From Prorocentrum cordatum (Eukaryota > Sar > Dinophyceae > Prorocentrales > Prorocentraceae), in NCBI GenBank assembly GCA_963575745.1, contig CAUYUJ010000925.1:404201-459200 (forward strand): DNA of 55,000 nucleotides, written 5' to 3'. This document shows, piece by piece, positions 10,497 through 19,735 of this stretch. The notes beneath the pieces are model-generated. The model saw nothing but the letters and a program-made list of their open reading frames with translations, did no database searches and was not told the DNA's origin. A program made the position numbers and the translations under genes. Numbering within the stretch: the stretch's first letter is position 1; each line of letters starts with the position of its first letter.

Positions 10497-10690
10497 CGGG
10501 ATAGAGATGAAAGGGGGAGGGCGAAGGAGGAGGTGGAGGAGGAGGAGGAGGGAAAGGACGAAGAGGAAAAGAAGAAATTGAAGAAGAAGGGCGGGCAGGA
10601 GGAGGAGGAGACGGAGGACGAGGAAGACAAGGAGGATGAGAAGGAGGCGCAACAAAGGGCGGTACGGGGGGCTCCGGCGAGGGCCAAGAG
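10497..10690. repeat. Polypurine tract (GGA/GAA-rich)
   Basis: Nearly uninterrupted purine run on the plus strand, GAGGAGGTGGAGGAGGAGG-like. The Glu-rich and Ser/Leu-rich translations are by-products. The 10,216-10,496 interval upstream shows only a short imperfect repeat of CGGCTCGCGGGGTTGTCCC and no gene. Confidence 0.85.
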
Positions 10691-10724
10691 GAAAGAGCGA
10701 AGGGCAATCTAAATCTATTATCAC

Positions 10725-11950
10725 GTGGGGACCTACCGTTTAGGCTTTTGGAAGATTTTCGTATTTGCTCCTTTTCGGCCTTCCGACGGCCCAAGACGGC
10801 CCAAGAGGCCACCAAGATCATCCCCAAAGCGCCCAAGAGGCCTCCTAGTGGCCTCAGGACGGCCTAAGAGGCCCCGAGGACGGCTCCGAGAGGGCCCCAA
10901 GAGGGGCCCAATATAGCCCAAGAGGCCCTCCAAGACGGTCCAATAGAGTCCAATATTGCCTCCAAGACGCCCCAAGAGGGCCCAAGTTGCTTACAAGTCC
11001 GCCCAAGAAGCAACCAAGGCGGCCCAAGACGGCCCAAGAAACCCCTAAGAAGCGTCCAAGACGGCCCAAGAGGCCTCCAAAAGGTTTCTGGGAGGACTCG
11101 AAGAGGCCAAACTAATTGGTTCTCCTCAAGTTTTTCACGGATTTTGGGATGTGTTTCTTTTCGGCTTTCCGACGGCTCAGAACGGCCCAAGAGGCACCCA
11201 ATATCTCGCCAAGATGGCCGTCGAGGCCTCCAAGATGACCTCCTGACGGCCCAAGAAGTCTTCAAGACGACCCCAAGAGGCCTTTGAGTTCGCCCAAGAT
11301 GGCCCAATAGGCCCTCCAAGACGACCCAAGAGAGCCCAAGATGGCCTCCAAGACGCCCCAACAAGGCCCAAGATGATTCGAAGTCCGCCCAAGAAGCCTA
11401 CAAGACGGGGCCCCAGACGGCCCACGAAGCCCCTAAGAAGCGTCGACGACGGCCCAAGGGGCCTCCAAGGGGTTCTTGGGAGGACCCGAGGGCCGCCTGG
11501 CCTTCAAAATCATGGATTCCCTGTAAGTGTTTGAAGGGTTTGTGCATTTGCGCCTCTTCGACCTTCCGACGACCCGAGACCGCCTGGCCCCCAAGGTCGC
11601 CCCAAGATCGCCAAAGAGGCCTCCAAGATGGCCACATGACGCCCCCAAATGCTCCCAAGACGGCCCCAGGAGGGCTCCAAGGCGGCGCAAGAGGCCTCCA
11701 AGACGCCCAAAATTGCCCCCCGAACGGCCCTGAAGCGCCCCGAGGGGGCCCCAAATCGGTTCAGAGAGGCCCCCCAAACAGGTTCCGACGGCGTCAGACG
11801 GGTCAGGAACGCCCTCAGAAGGCCAAAGAGGCCCCCCCAAAAATCCCCCAATGCCCCCAATAGGCCCAAGCAGGCCCCCAAGAGACCTCCAAGAGGCCCC
11901 TGGGAAACTCCCAGGAAGCCCCAAGAGTGCCCCAACAGGCTCCTAAGAGC
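10725..11950. repeat. CCAAGA higher-order repeat block 2
   Basis: Same architecture and same orientation as the block at 5.6-8.5 kb, with joints (TTTTCGGCCTTCCGACGG and upstream AT-rich text) at about 10,730, 11,110 and 11,515, spaced 380-405 bases. A further joint without a full block lies at 12,490-12,560. Confidence 0.9.
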
Positions 11951-12075
11951 CCTCCTCCTCCTCCTCCTCCTCCTCCTCCTCCTCCTCCTCCTCATGCTGC
12001 TGCTGCTGCTGCTCCTCCTCCTCCTCCTCATCATCATCATCCCCATCCTCATCCTCATCCTCATCCTCCATCCTC
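11949..12075. repeat. (CCT)n / (CAT)n tract
   Basis: A CCT run, a short GCT run (CTGCTGCTGCTGCTG), CCT again, then CATCCTCAT repeats. It ends the CCAAGA block. Confidence 0.9.
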
Positions 12076-12079
12076 ATCC

Positions 12080-12425
12080 TCCTCCCACGCGCGTTCCTCG
12101 AATGCTCTCCTGACAAGCTCGGGGAACAAGTGGTCCAATCTCCAGGTCAAGCTCTAGCTACCACGTTCGGTCACAGATGCGTTTCCTCCGATAGCTTGGC
12201 CAAGCTCTCACCATACTTTCGGCCACATAGGCGTTTCCAGTAAGGCGATAACAGTCGACGATCCCATCCTCATCCTCATCCTCATCCTCGTCTTACTCAT
12301 CATCCTCCCTTTCCTGATCCTCCTCCACTTGCTCCCACACGTTTTCCCCGAAGGCTTTCCAGACCGACTCGGGGAACAACTGGCCCTCGGCCATACAGGC
12401 GCTTCCAAAAGGGCAGGGGGCAGGG
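12080..12425. repeat. Dispersed repeat R2, tandem partial copies
   Basis: The string GGGGAACAA.TGGTCC, GATAGCTTGGCCAAGCTCT, TTTCGGCCACATAGGCG occurs in two partial copies here (about 12,085-12,180 and 12,195-12,240), with a third start at 12,340-12,415. A related copy precedes R1 at 7,905-8,010, including the inverted pair GTGTTCCCCGAAT / ATTCGGGGAACAC. No gene seen. Confidence 0.65.
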
Positions 12426-12667
12426 AGGCTCCAAAAATCAAGGCAGGATGGTGCAAAGGCCTCCAGGATGACCGCATGACGGCCCAAAGTGATTGGGTTC
12501 GCCTTAGCTTTTTGAATGATGTTGGCCTTCGCTTCTTCTTTTCGGCCTCCCGACAGCCCACGAGTCCCAGTGATGGGAGGGGATCGAAGGGTGGATTTGC
12601 GATGTCTGAGGCACCTCGTCCTCAGGACCCCATCCCTCAGGACTCCCTGTTTGCACCACCGACCAGA

Positions 12668-12770
12668 GGCGCGCAGGCGCTTCCAAAAGGGCAGGGGGCG
12701 GCGGTGATTCGGCGTAGGCGTCTTCGATCCGCCGCCCCCCGTGGTCTTGCCACAGCGGTGCCCAGCGTGC
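12668..12770 (+). repeat. Dispersed repeat R1, copy c
   Basis: About 100 bases nearly identical to 7,992-8,090, including GCGGCGGTGATTCGGCGTAG and GTGGTCTTGCCACAG. CCCATCCCTCAGGACCCC is repeated on both sides (12,630 and 12,785). No gene in 12,430-13,110. Confidence 0.8.
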
Positions 12771-13118
12771 TAAGTCCTGAGGACCCCATCCCTCAGGACC
12801 CCATGTTTGTCGGGGATGGACAGACCTCCCTTTAGTAAAACGTGGTTTAGTGAAAACGACCTGAGGCCCAAACCTGGAGGGCGCAGGCCTGGAAAATAAC
12901 GGCCACGGCGCCCTCTCGAAAACCGAGAACGGACAATTCACTAATCGACGTGGCACTGTTGGGGGTTCTGTCCACCCCCGAGTTTGCACCACCGACCAGG
13001 GGCGCGCAGGCGCCGTTGCCCGGGCCGCGGGCGGCGAGCGCCAGCGGCAAGGCTGCGGGGCGACGCTCGCCTCGCGGCGCGCGCGCGCACCGCCGGGCGC
13101 GGGGCGGCGGAGGGGCCC

Positions 13119-13925
13119 TCAGGCGGGCGCCGTGGCCGCCCAGGCTGCCAGGCCCAGCGCCGCCTGCACGGCGAGAGGAGGCACCCGTGGCCCGGCGCCG
13201 CCGCCGCCGGGGTTCTCCGAGTAGATGTCCATGGTCCACTTGAAGCTCCTGGGGGCCTTGTCTTTGTAGAAGGTGTAGCACCTCTCGTTCTCCAGCGAGT
13301 ACACCGTCCCGAGCGCCGCCTCGGTGGCACACCCCTCCGCGCAGCAGTTGTCGTTCAAGGGGTAGTCGGTCTGCGTGATTGTTGTTACCGCCCCGTCCAC
13401 CGCAAACTTCTGTGTTCCGTTGTAATACCGCAGGCACTCGCTCTGGACGGGGAACTTGATCTGGGCGTATTGGAGCCCAGTGCAACCCGACTGCTCGTAG
13501 AATGTCTGGATCGTTTGTGACAGCCGGGAACACCCATCGCCTTGACAGGTCTTGGACCGGGGTTTCGTCGACATCATAGCCCAGATATTGGGTCCGATCC
13601 ACGGGTTGCACTCGCCTTCTCTCCAAATACGTTTTGCCGAATACAAGGAATAGCAGTCGTCCGAATACTCACCCACCGCGAATATATTCCTGCCCTGGTC
13701 GCCATCAGCGAAATCTATGATTTTCGCTGCAAATGCTATAGACGTGCCATCGGTGTACAGATTGGCATAGCATATGCTGTCCATGTATGTGCTCTTCGAG
13801 AAGAACTCATAGCATAAAGGGTCTTGAAACAACTCGATAACAATATCGAGCGACTCCGCTCCAACAACTCGCAATCGCCGCAGCACGAGAAGTGCCGCCA
13901 CCGCAGCCTCAAAGGTCCGCCGCAT
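13119..13925 (-). CDS. Secreted cysteine-rich protein with possible GPI tail (unknown function)
   Basis: A 268-residue intact, intronless ORF with balanced composition, unlike everything around it. Residues 1-23 (MRRTF...LLVLRRLRVVGA) form a signal-peptide-like head. The mature part has 12 Cys (38, 52, 91, 106, 127, 132, 148, 164, 194, 195, 199, 216) and one N-glycosylation site (NGT, 169-171). It ends with a small-residue stretch GGGGAG followed by about 18 hydrophobic residues (251-268), which fits a GPI-anchor signal or membrane tail. I therefore expect an extracellular or cell-surface protein with six disulfides. No domain is recognised. A degenerate spliced-leader-like sequence lies about 45 bases upstream, consistent with a retroposed copy. 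The first ATG starts the signal peptide directly, so the start is well supported. Confidence 0.8.
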   Translation of the reverse strand: MRRTFEAAVAALLVLRRLRVVGAESLDIVIELFQDPLCYEFFSKSTYMDSICYANLYTDGTSIAFAAKIIDFADGDQGRNIFAVGEYSDDCYSLYSAKRIWREGECNPWIGPNIWAMMSTKPRSKTCQGDGCSRLSQTIQTFYEQSGCTGLQYAQIKFPVQSECLRYYNGTQKFAVDGAVTTITQTDYPLNDNCCAEGCATEAALGTVYSLENERCYTFYKDKAPRSFKWTMDIYSENPGGGGAGPRVPPLAVQAALGLAAWAATAPA

Positions 13926-13968
13926 GCGGCCTTGCCCTGCGCCCCCGAGGCCCCCGAGGCGCAGGTGG

Positions 13969-13989
13969 CTTGGGCAAGAACGGCTGTGA
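13969..13989 (-). other. Possible relic dinoflagellate spliced leader
   Basis: On the minus strand this 21-base stretch matches the canonical dinoflagellate spliced leader (without its first base) at 14 of 21 positions, including the terminal CAAG and an internal AGCC. It lies 44 bases upstream of the secreted-protein ATG in the right orientation. A chance match is possible at this identity. Confidence 0.35.
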
Positions 13990-14339
13990 AAGTCTAAACC
14001 TGGATCAGCAGGCGTGCCCAGGGGACGGCTGGCAGGGGCACGAAAAGGCGCAGGAACGGACGCGACGGCAAGGCGACGCGCACACGCTCATCTCTTGCGG
14101 CATTCCTATCCCGCTTTGGCCTCGATGCGCTTGCCGTTGCACGCCCGTGCCCGAGGTAACCTTCGTGGCATTAGGGGCCAGTGTCCTGATGAAAAACTGG
14201 TCCTGGACTGGTGAGGCTTCGGGCTGCGCACCGATAGCCCCCCCCAGGTACAGTCGGACCTAGGCCATCAGAACATCCTTCAAGAGCATCCTTGAGTGAC
14301 ACACCCTCCCGATAGCACAGTGCTTGGCAGCGCGCAGAA

Positions 14340-14425
14340 GTGGGGTAGGGGTAGGGGGGAAGGCTTCTTAGAAGGAGGCTGCTTCTAAGAAGCCTTCCCT
14401 CCTCCCCCTACCCCCCCCCTTCTCC
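14340..14425. mobile_element. Foldback (hairpin) element F, copy 1
   Basis: Nearly palindromic: GGGGTAGGGG..GGAAGGCTTCTTAGAAG on the left pairs with CTTCTAAGAAGCCTTCC..CCCCTACCCC on the right, around a GAGGCTG loop. A related, more diverged copy sits at 23,495-23,645. The size and structure fit a foldback MITE. Other sequence from 13,990 to 14,640 shows only the repeated word ATAGCACAGTGC (14,312, 14,450, 14,562) and no gene. Confidence 0.65.
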
Positions 14426-14652
14426 GCGTGGACGAAACGTCCCGATAGATAGCACAGTGCGGTCGGTCAGGTCAGGTCAAGTCCGATCGCGCGCGGATGC
14501 CGCGCGAGCCCCACAAGTGGAGATGGCGGTGGAAAGCGATGCAGGCTTACACGATGCATAGCACACTGCGTTCGGCATCGGCCGATCCTGGACGACTGGC
14601 GACGTGCAACCAGGATCGGTGCGTACGCCCCCCCCCCCCCCCTGGATGAGGC

Positions 14653-14977
14653 TGGCCCAAGGTGTCCTTAGCTTCTCGAGCCATTCGTGAGCCCTCTGGG
14701 CCTGGCATGACTATTTGCTTCTGCAGGCGAACATAGACCTTCAATCATAACTTTCTACAACATACAACAAATCACTGACTTCAGGCATGCAACTTTTGCT
14801 TGGGTTTGTTGCCGTGCTGGAGAAAACGGTGAGGGGCGCTCCGGATGCCACCTGGAGATCCTGGGGGCACCCTGGGCCAGGTGCGCCTCTAGCAGCACCC
14901 GACCCTGGCCACGCCAGGAGGGTGACCCAAGGTGTCCCCAGCTTCTCGAGCCATTCTTGAGCCCTCTGGGCCTCGCG
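14653..14977. repeat. Direct repeat pair of ~50 bp
   Basis: CCCAAGGTGTCC..AGCTTCTCGAGCCATTC.TGAGCCCTCTGGGCCT occurs at about 14,655-14,703 and 14,929-14,973. Between and after them are imperfect copies of CTGGAGATCCTGGG (14,851, 15,011, 15,046, 15,106). No coding signal. Confidence 0.7.
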
Positions 14978-15157
14978 AGGGGTGCTCTGGAGGCTACCCT
15001 GGGCCGGACGCGCTGGAGATCCTGGGGACACCCTGAAGGTCCCTTGGAGATCCTGGGAAGCTCTGGAGCTCGCGGGAGAGCCCCGCTGGAGCTCTGGAGA
15101 CCCCCTGGAGATCCCTACTGGGCTTGCGAGGGGTGCTCGAAAAACACACAACAACAA

Positions 15158-15290
15158 GAGAGAAAGAAAGAGAGAGAGAGAGAGAGAAGGGAGAGAACGA
15201 GAGCGAGGAGCAGAGCAACAGGTCAAGAAAGGCAGAAGAAGAGCACGCACGCAAGAGAGAGAGGGCGGGGAGGGCAAACCCACCAGAGGG
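15158..15290. repeat. GA-rich microsatellite
   Basis: AGAGAGAGAGAGAGAAGG and related purine repeats; frames across it are Glu/Arg artefacts. Confidence 0.85.
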
Positions 15291-15403
15291 AGGGGCAACG
15301 CACACCCAGGAGGCGTCGTCAGCGCAGCGGGGGGGCGCCGGGCGCCCGCCTCGCGCGCCTGCCCGTCGATAGAAAGAGAGAGCCGGGCGAGGCTCCCCCC
15401 CCA

Positions 15404-15575
15404 ATCGGCTGCACGCAAGAGTGACCCTGGGTAAGAGTGACCTTTGGTGCGCGGCTTTCTTGGGGGGCCGCGGGGGGACCAGATCTGGGCGCGCAGCCAG
15501 CTGCCACTGCTCCGTGTTCGGCCATCTGGGGGCCCATCTGTGCCCGCACCAAGGGTCACTCCGGCGAAAGGTCCT
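15404..15575 (+). mobile_element. TIR element T, copy 1 (right end truncated)
   Basis: Left end ATCGGCTGCACGCAAGAGTG, internal GTAAGAGTGACCTTTGGTGC and CCGCGGGGGGACCA, right part GCACCAAGGGTCACTCCGGC. It matches the better preserved copies at 16,358 and 26,715; the outermost right TIR (TTACGTGTAGTCGAT) is missing here. Confidence 0.7.
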
Positions 15576-15924
15576 CCTCCCCCTCTTCCTACCATTCGGG
15601 GCGGGGGCCGCGCGGCCGCGAGCTGGCGACGAGGCCCCGCCTCCAGGCGGCCAGCGCTGGGGCAGCTCAGCGCCGGCGGGCTGCAACGATGATTGCCCCG
15701 CCGACGTCGGGGCCGCGGGTTCCGGCGCGTGCGGCGTCGGGAAGCGCCTCGCCAGGCGGGCCCCTCCTACTCTTCTTAGAGCCTTCCGAGAACCCACACA
15801 CAGACCCTCCACCCAGGGCTGGCGGCGCGCACCGGGAGGTGGGTCGCGAGGCGGCCGTTCCCCGTGCCTCTTTCGATCGATCTCGTGCGCGTCTCCTTTT
15901 GCTGGGCTCGAGGATCCAGGATCC

Positions 15925-16085
15925 TCCTCCTCCTCCTCCTCCTCCTCCTCCTCCTCCTCCTCCTCTTCCTCTTCCTCTCCCTCCTCCTCCCTCCTCCTCC
16001 TCCTCCTCCTCTTCCTCTTCCTCTCCTCCTCATCCTCCGCCCTCCTCCTCCTCCTCCTCCTCCTCCTGCTTCTCCTCATGCTCCT
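15925..16085. repeat. (CTC/CCT)n tract
   Basis: Polypyrimidine triplets on the plus strand with short CTT interruptions. No gene is seen in 15,576-16,357. Confidence 0.9.
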
Positions 16086-16357
16086 CGATGGTCCTCGCCG
16101 AGAAAGCATGCACACGTCCGAGCGGTGCCAGGACGAGGAGGGGGCGCGAGAGGGCGGCCTTCTGAGCGGGCGGGGTGCGACTTGGAGGGCATGGTGCCCT
16201 CTGGGGAGCCGGGAGGACTACCTCCAAGTAGGCCCCTGCCCTCTTGGGAGCTCCCCCGTCTCTCCTCCGGGAGGCTGCCGCCCTCCCGCGGGGCTCTGCC
16301 CTGCTGAGCAGCTCTGCTTCTCTCCAGTTCGCGCGACGCACGTCTTCCACACGTCCT

Positions 16358-16524
16358 TCGGCTACACGCAAGAGTGACCCTTGGTGCGTAGCTTTTTGGG
16401 GGCCGCGGCGGCACAAACACGAGCGCGCAAGTCGCTACTACCGCACCGCGTTCGGCGATCGGGGACCCCATCGGGCCCGCACCAGAGTTCACTCCAGCGA
16501 AGGGTCTCTCTTACGTGTAGTCGA
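16358..16524 (+). mobile_element. TIR element T, copy 2
   Basis: About 167 bases from TCGGCTACACGCAAGAGTG to CTCTTACGTGTAGTCGA. The ends are inverted copies of each other (ACTACACGTAAGAG / CTCTTACGTGTAGT, with mismatches). The centre (AAACACGAGCGCGCAAG, GCTACTACCGCA, CGTTCGGCGATCGGGG) is shared with copy 3. Non-coding, size of a MITE. Confidence 0.75.
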
Positions 16525-16703
16525 GCCATCTCGTCTCAGACGCGGTTCCTCCGCCAGCCCTGGGCGACTAGTCTGCAGGAGCGAGCCGGGGCTGCTCTCC
16601 TTCAACCGGATCCCTCTCCGCTCCTCCCCGTCTTCTGCCCCTCTCGTCCGTCGAGATCTGCCTTCCGAGGAGCGGCGGGCGACGGAATGACTTCGGGCAA
16701 CGG

Positions 16704-16765
16704 GTGGGGGAGACAGGGCTGCCCGTAATCCGTGGGGGAGGCAGGGCTGCCCGTAATCCTCCCCG
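16704..16765. repeat. 30-bp tandem duplication
   Basis: GTGGGGGAGACAGGGCTGCC + CGTAATCC is followed directly by the same words with one base changed (GAGGCAGGG). Confidence 0.8.
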
Positions 16766-17035
16766 ATGCCCCCGGTCACTTTCGCGTCGATTGTGCCTCC
16801 GCGCCGCCGCATCACGGGCGAGTCGTTCGACATTCTGGGTGAGGCGGGGGTGGGGCGGTCTCCGGGCCCTCGGCGGCCTCAGATCGGAACTCGTTGAAAA
16901 CGGCCTTGGCCCTACTTCCAGAGCCGCTTGGAAGGGCTCGACGTCTCCAAACCCCAATGCAACAGTCGGGGTGCAACACTATGGTATTTCCAGCGATGCT
17001 CGTGGCCAGCGTCGCTCAGCGGGGAAGGGGGAGGG

Positions 17036-17075
17036 AAGTGTGTGTGTGTGTGTGTGTATGCGTGTGCGTGTGCGT

Positions 17076-17118
<43 letters not shown>

Positions 17119-17189
17119 TGTGTGTGAGTGTGTGAGTGTGTGAGTGTGTGTGCGTGTGCGTGTGCGTGTGCGTGTGCGTGTGCGTGCGT

Positions 17190-17232
<43 letters not shown>

Positions 17233-17238
17233 TGTGTG
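17036..17238. repeat. (TG)n microsatellite
   Basis: About 200 bases of TG with TGCG and TGAG interruptions. It abuts the 3' end of the LINE remnant, so it may have arisen from or replaced its 3' tail. 16,525-17,035 shows no gene. Confidence 0.95.
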
Positions 17239-17249
17239 CCCGATCGCTG

Positions 17250-19735
17250 GATCAGCAACCTCTGCCCAGCCGCCACGGGCCAGAAGTCCAGCTTCCGGCG
17301 GATCAGCGCGTCGGCCGGGGCCGGGGGGCGATCCGCCAGCAGCGCCCGCACGCGCGTGGCCTGCCAGGACGCCTTCACCGTGAGCTTGTACGGCGTCGAG
17401 GCCGCGCGGGTCGGAGGAAACCCGTGGCGACGTTCTGCGTCGTGCACGTGCTCCTCTGCCGCCTGCTAGACAAACACGGTGTTATACTCCAGCCATGCGC
17501 TCACTCCGGGCGGTAGCGTCCCCCTCTCGTCGCCGAGCATGGGCTCCCGGAGACGTCGGGCTCGTTCTCGCACCCGCAGGCCACAGGTGTCGGATGTCCT
17601 CGGAGAGCGCGACCCTGGCCTGCGCGGCAATCTCTGCGCGGCGGACGTCCCTAATGACTACCTACCAGGCCACCCCAACCCAACCCGAAGACCCGAAATT
17701 CGGGTTGGGGGGGTAAGGGTTCCACATGTGTTTTTTCGATGTTTCCCGACCCCCCCCCCTGGAAATCGAGGGTAAATCTGAGCCTTCGGGTTGGGTTGGG
17801 ATGTTTTGGTGGGTGGTGACCTAAGCTCGCACGGGAAACCGATGTTCTTCAGCTGGGCCATGAATGCAGGGGTTGTCCACGAGCTCGGGCCTGGGAAAAG
17901 CTTCGAGCAGGCCCGGTTTTCGGCAGCGCCGAAGGCCTCTGGCAGCGGTCGAAGTTGGGCGACGAGCGTGACAACTGAAGCAACGAAGACGCGAAATGCG
18001 CCCCCACGTCGTGGCCCTGTCCAGCATCTTCGCCAACGGTCCGAGCCAGGAGTCCTCGCCTGCCCCAGGGCCCAAAACGAAGCCGAGATACTTTGCCTTG
18101 TCCTTGATTGCCATGGCTCCCCAAGCTGGCGCGCGCGCGCGGCAACCGCCGCGCGGAGGTCCAGCGCGGCGTGCGCGAACAGCGGAACGATGACCCACTT
18201 CTTCAAATTGAAACGCATTCGAGACAATCTCGCATGCTCGTCAAAAAAGCGGTGAAGCACCGAAGGCTTCTCTACAGGAGCAACCACGATGGCCAGGTCA
18301 TCAGCGTAGGCCCTGATCAGCGCTGCGGGGGCGAGTCGCTGCAGACGGCGCAAGAGCAAGTCCGACGCGACGGCAAAAAGCAGCGGAGACAGCGGGCACC
18401 CCTGCCGAACTCCTCGAGACAGTTCGAATCCGGAAGAACGCGTCCCCATCATCACGACCTCGCAAAAGTTGTCCTGGTAGAGTGCGCCGACGAAACGCCT
18501 GAGCCATTCGGGCCAGCAGTAGTGGCGAAACAAGCGAAGCATGAAGCCGTGCTCGATGGACGGGAAGGCCGCCTCGAAATCAAAGAAGATGGCTGCCGAC
18601 GTGGGCTCGGTCAAGTAGTGCTCTGCCATGCCCTCATCCACGTCCATGACATTGGAAAGCATCGATCTCCCTGGCAGAAAGCCCCTCTGTGAGGTGGACA
18701 TCCTGTCCGCCACGGCGTCCTTGACCACCAGCCGCACCGCGTTGGCCAACAATCGGTTGTCGACGTTGGTTACGTTCAGCGGGCGCACCTTGTCCACGGC
18801 GTATTAAAGCTCATCCTGCGCGGACCGCTCCGGGGGGCCCTTTGGAATGAGGAACAGCAAGCTGTGGTTGAAATCCTTGCCGAACTCTGCCAGTCGGCTG
18901 GGCCCGTCTTCCCCGCAGATGTCGCTGAAAGTCTCGTGCAACACGTCCACTGCCAACTTCTCGATGCGCCGCCACGCCAGAAATGGAATACCATCCGGGC
19001 CCGGGGAAGAGTTCTTGGACATGCGGATCGCTTGCTTGATGTGCGTCTTTTTGAGGCGGAAGCTGCGCCTCGAGAACGGCGCGAAATGAGCTAATGGACG
19101 GTAGTCTCCGTCCTCCTCCAGCCACTCCTCCATCTTGGAAGCGTCGAACCCCTTCCTCTTGAAGACCTTGCCCCAGTGCTTCTGCAGGGCTTCTGCGATC
19201 CCCGCGGGCGTGGTCCTCTGCTCCCCGCTCTGGTCCATGACAGAATGCACCGTCGCAAAGCGGCCTGGGCGAAGCCGAGTATGAGGCGCGTGTTGCGAGA
19301 GCGCGCCCGAGCAGCCTGAAGCTCATTGCCGCCGGTGAGGTCCGCGTGAGATTTGCCTAACTCGTCCAAGGCGTGGTCCCTGGCAAGCTCGACGGCGTGG
19401 CCCCAGATCTGCAGGAGCTTCGCCGTGACGTTGCCGTCGAAGTCGTGGGGGTTAGCGACCAGTCCCGGAGGCGGGGGTACCTGCGAAGGCAACTCGAGAC
19501 CCCCGAACAAAGCGGAGCGTGACCCCGAGGCGGTCCTCCAGCGTCTCTGCAGACGGGCAGCCAACCCAATCTCGTTCCAGGTTGCGGCCGACCTGCCGCA
19601 TCGCCGCCTTCGGGTGGGCGAGCTTCTTGATGCCGGCGTCGCCGGGGTGGTCCCGCAGCCGCAGGGACTCGCAATGGGAAGAAACACCGCGATCGCCATT
19701 TGTCTGCACTACATGGGGGACCAATGAGCTCCAGA
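17250..19735 (-). pseudogene. LINE-type (non-LTR) retrotransposon, 5'-truncated and decayed
   Basis: From 19,724 downward the minus strand shows the tail of an APE-type endonuclease (GVSSHC, in the place of the SDH box), a linker, then a LINE reverse transcriptase. RT motifs: SPGPDGIPFLAWR, LIPKG, RPLNVTNVDNRLLA, QRGFLPGRS, FFDFEAAFPSI (motif A), RGVRQGCPLSPLLF (B) and RAYADDLAIV (C, intact YADD), then LKKWVIV. One in-frame TAA at 18,804-18,806 interrupts the RT. Indels occur near 19,250, and a small TIR element sits at 17,655-17,820. The C-terminal tail (RKLDFWPVAAGQRLL) lies at 17,250-17,447. It is dead, but the palm is well preserved, so decay is probably recent. Confidence 0.8.
17655..17820. 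mobile_element. Small TIR element inserted in the LINE, flanked by CTAA
   Basis: The ends carry CCCAACCCAACCCGAAG (17,674-17,690) and its exact reverse complement (17,784-17,800), with weaker pairing out to TGACTACC / GGTGAC. CTAA lies on both sides (17,651-17,654 and 17,821-17,824) as a likely 4-bp target duplication. It interrupts the LINE C-terminal region. It has no ORF of its own and fits a MITE of about 166 bases. Confidence 0.7.

Noticed and set aside
10269-10712. Glu/Lys-rich 147-codon ORF
   Set aside because: Translation of a polypurine tract without a domain or conserved start.
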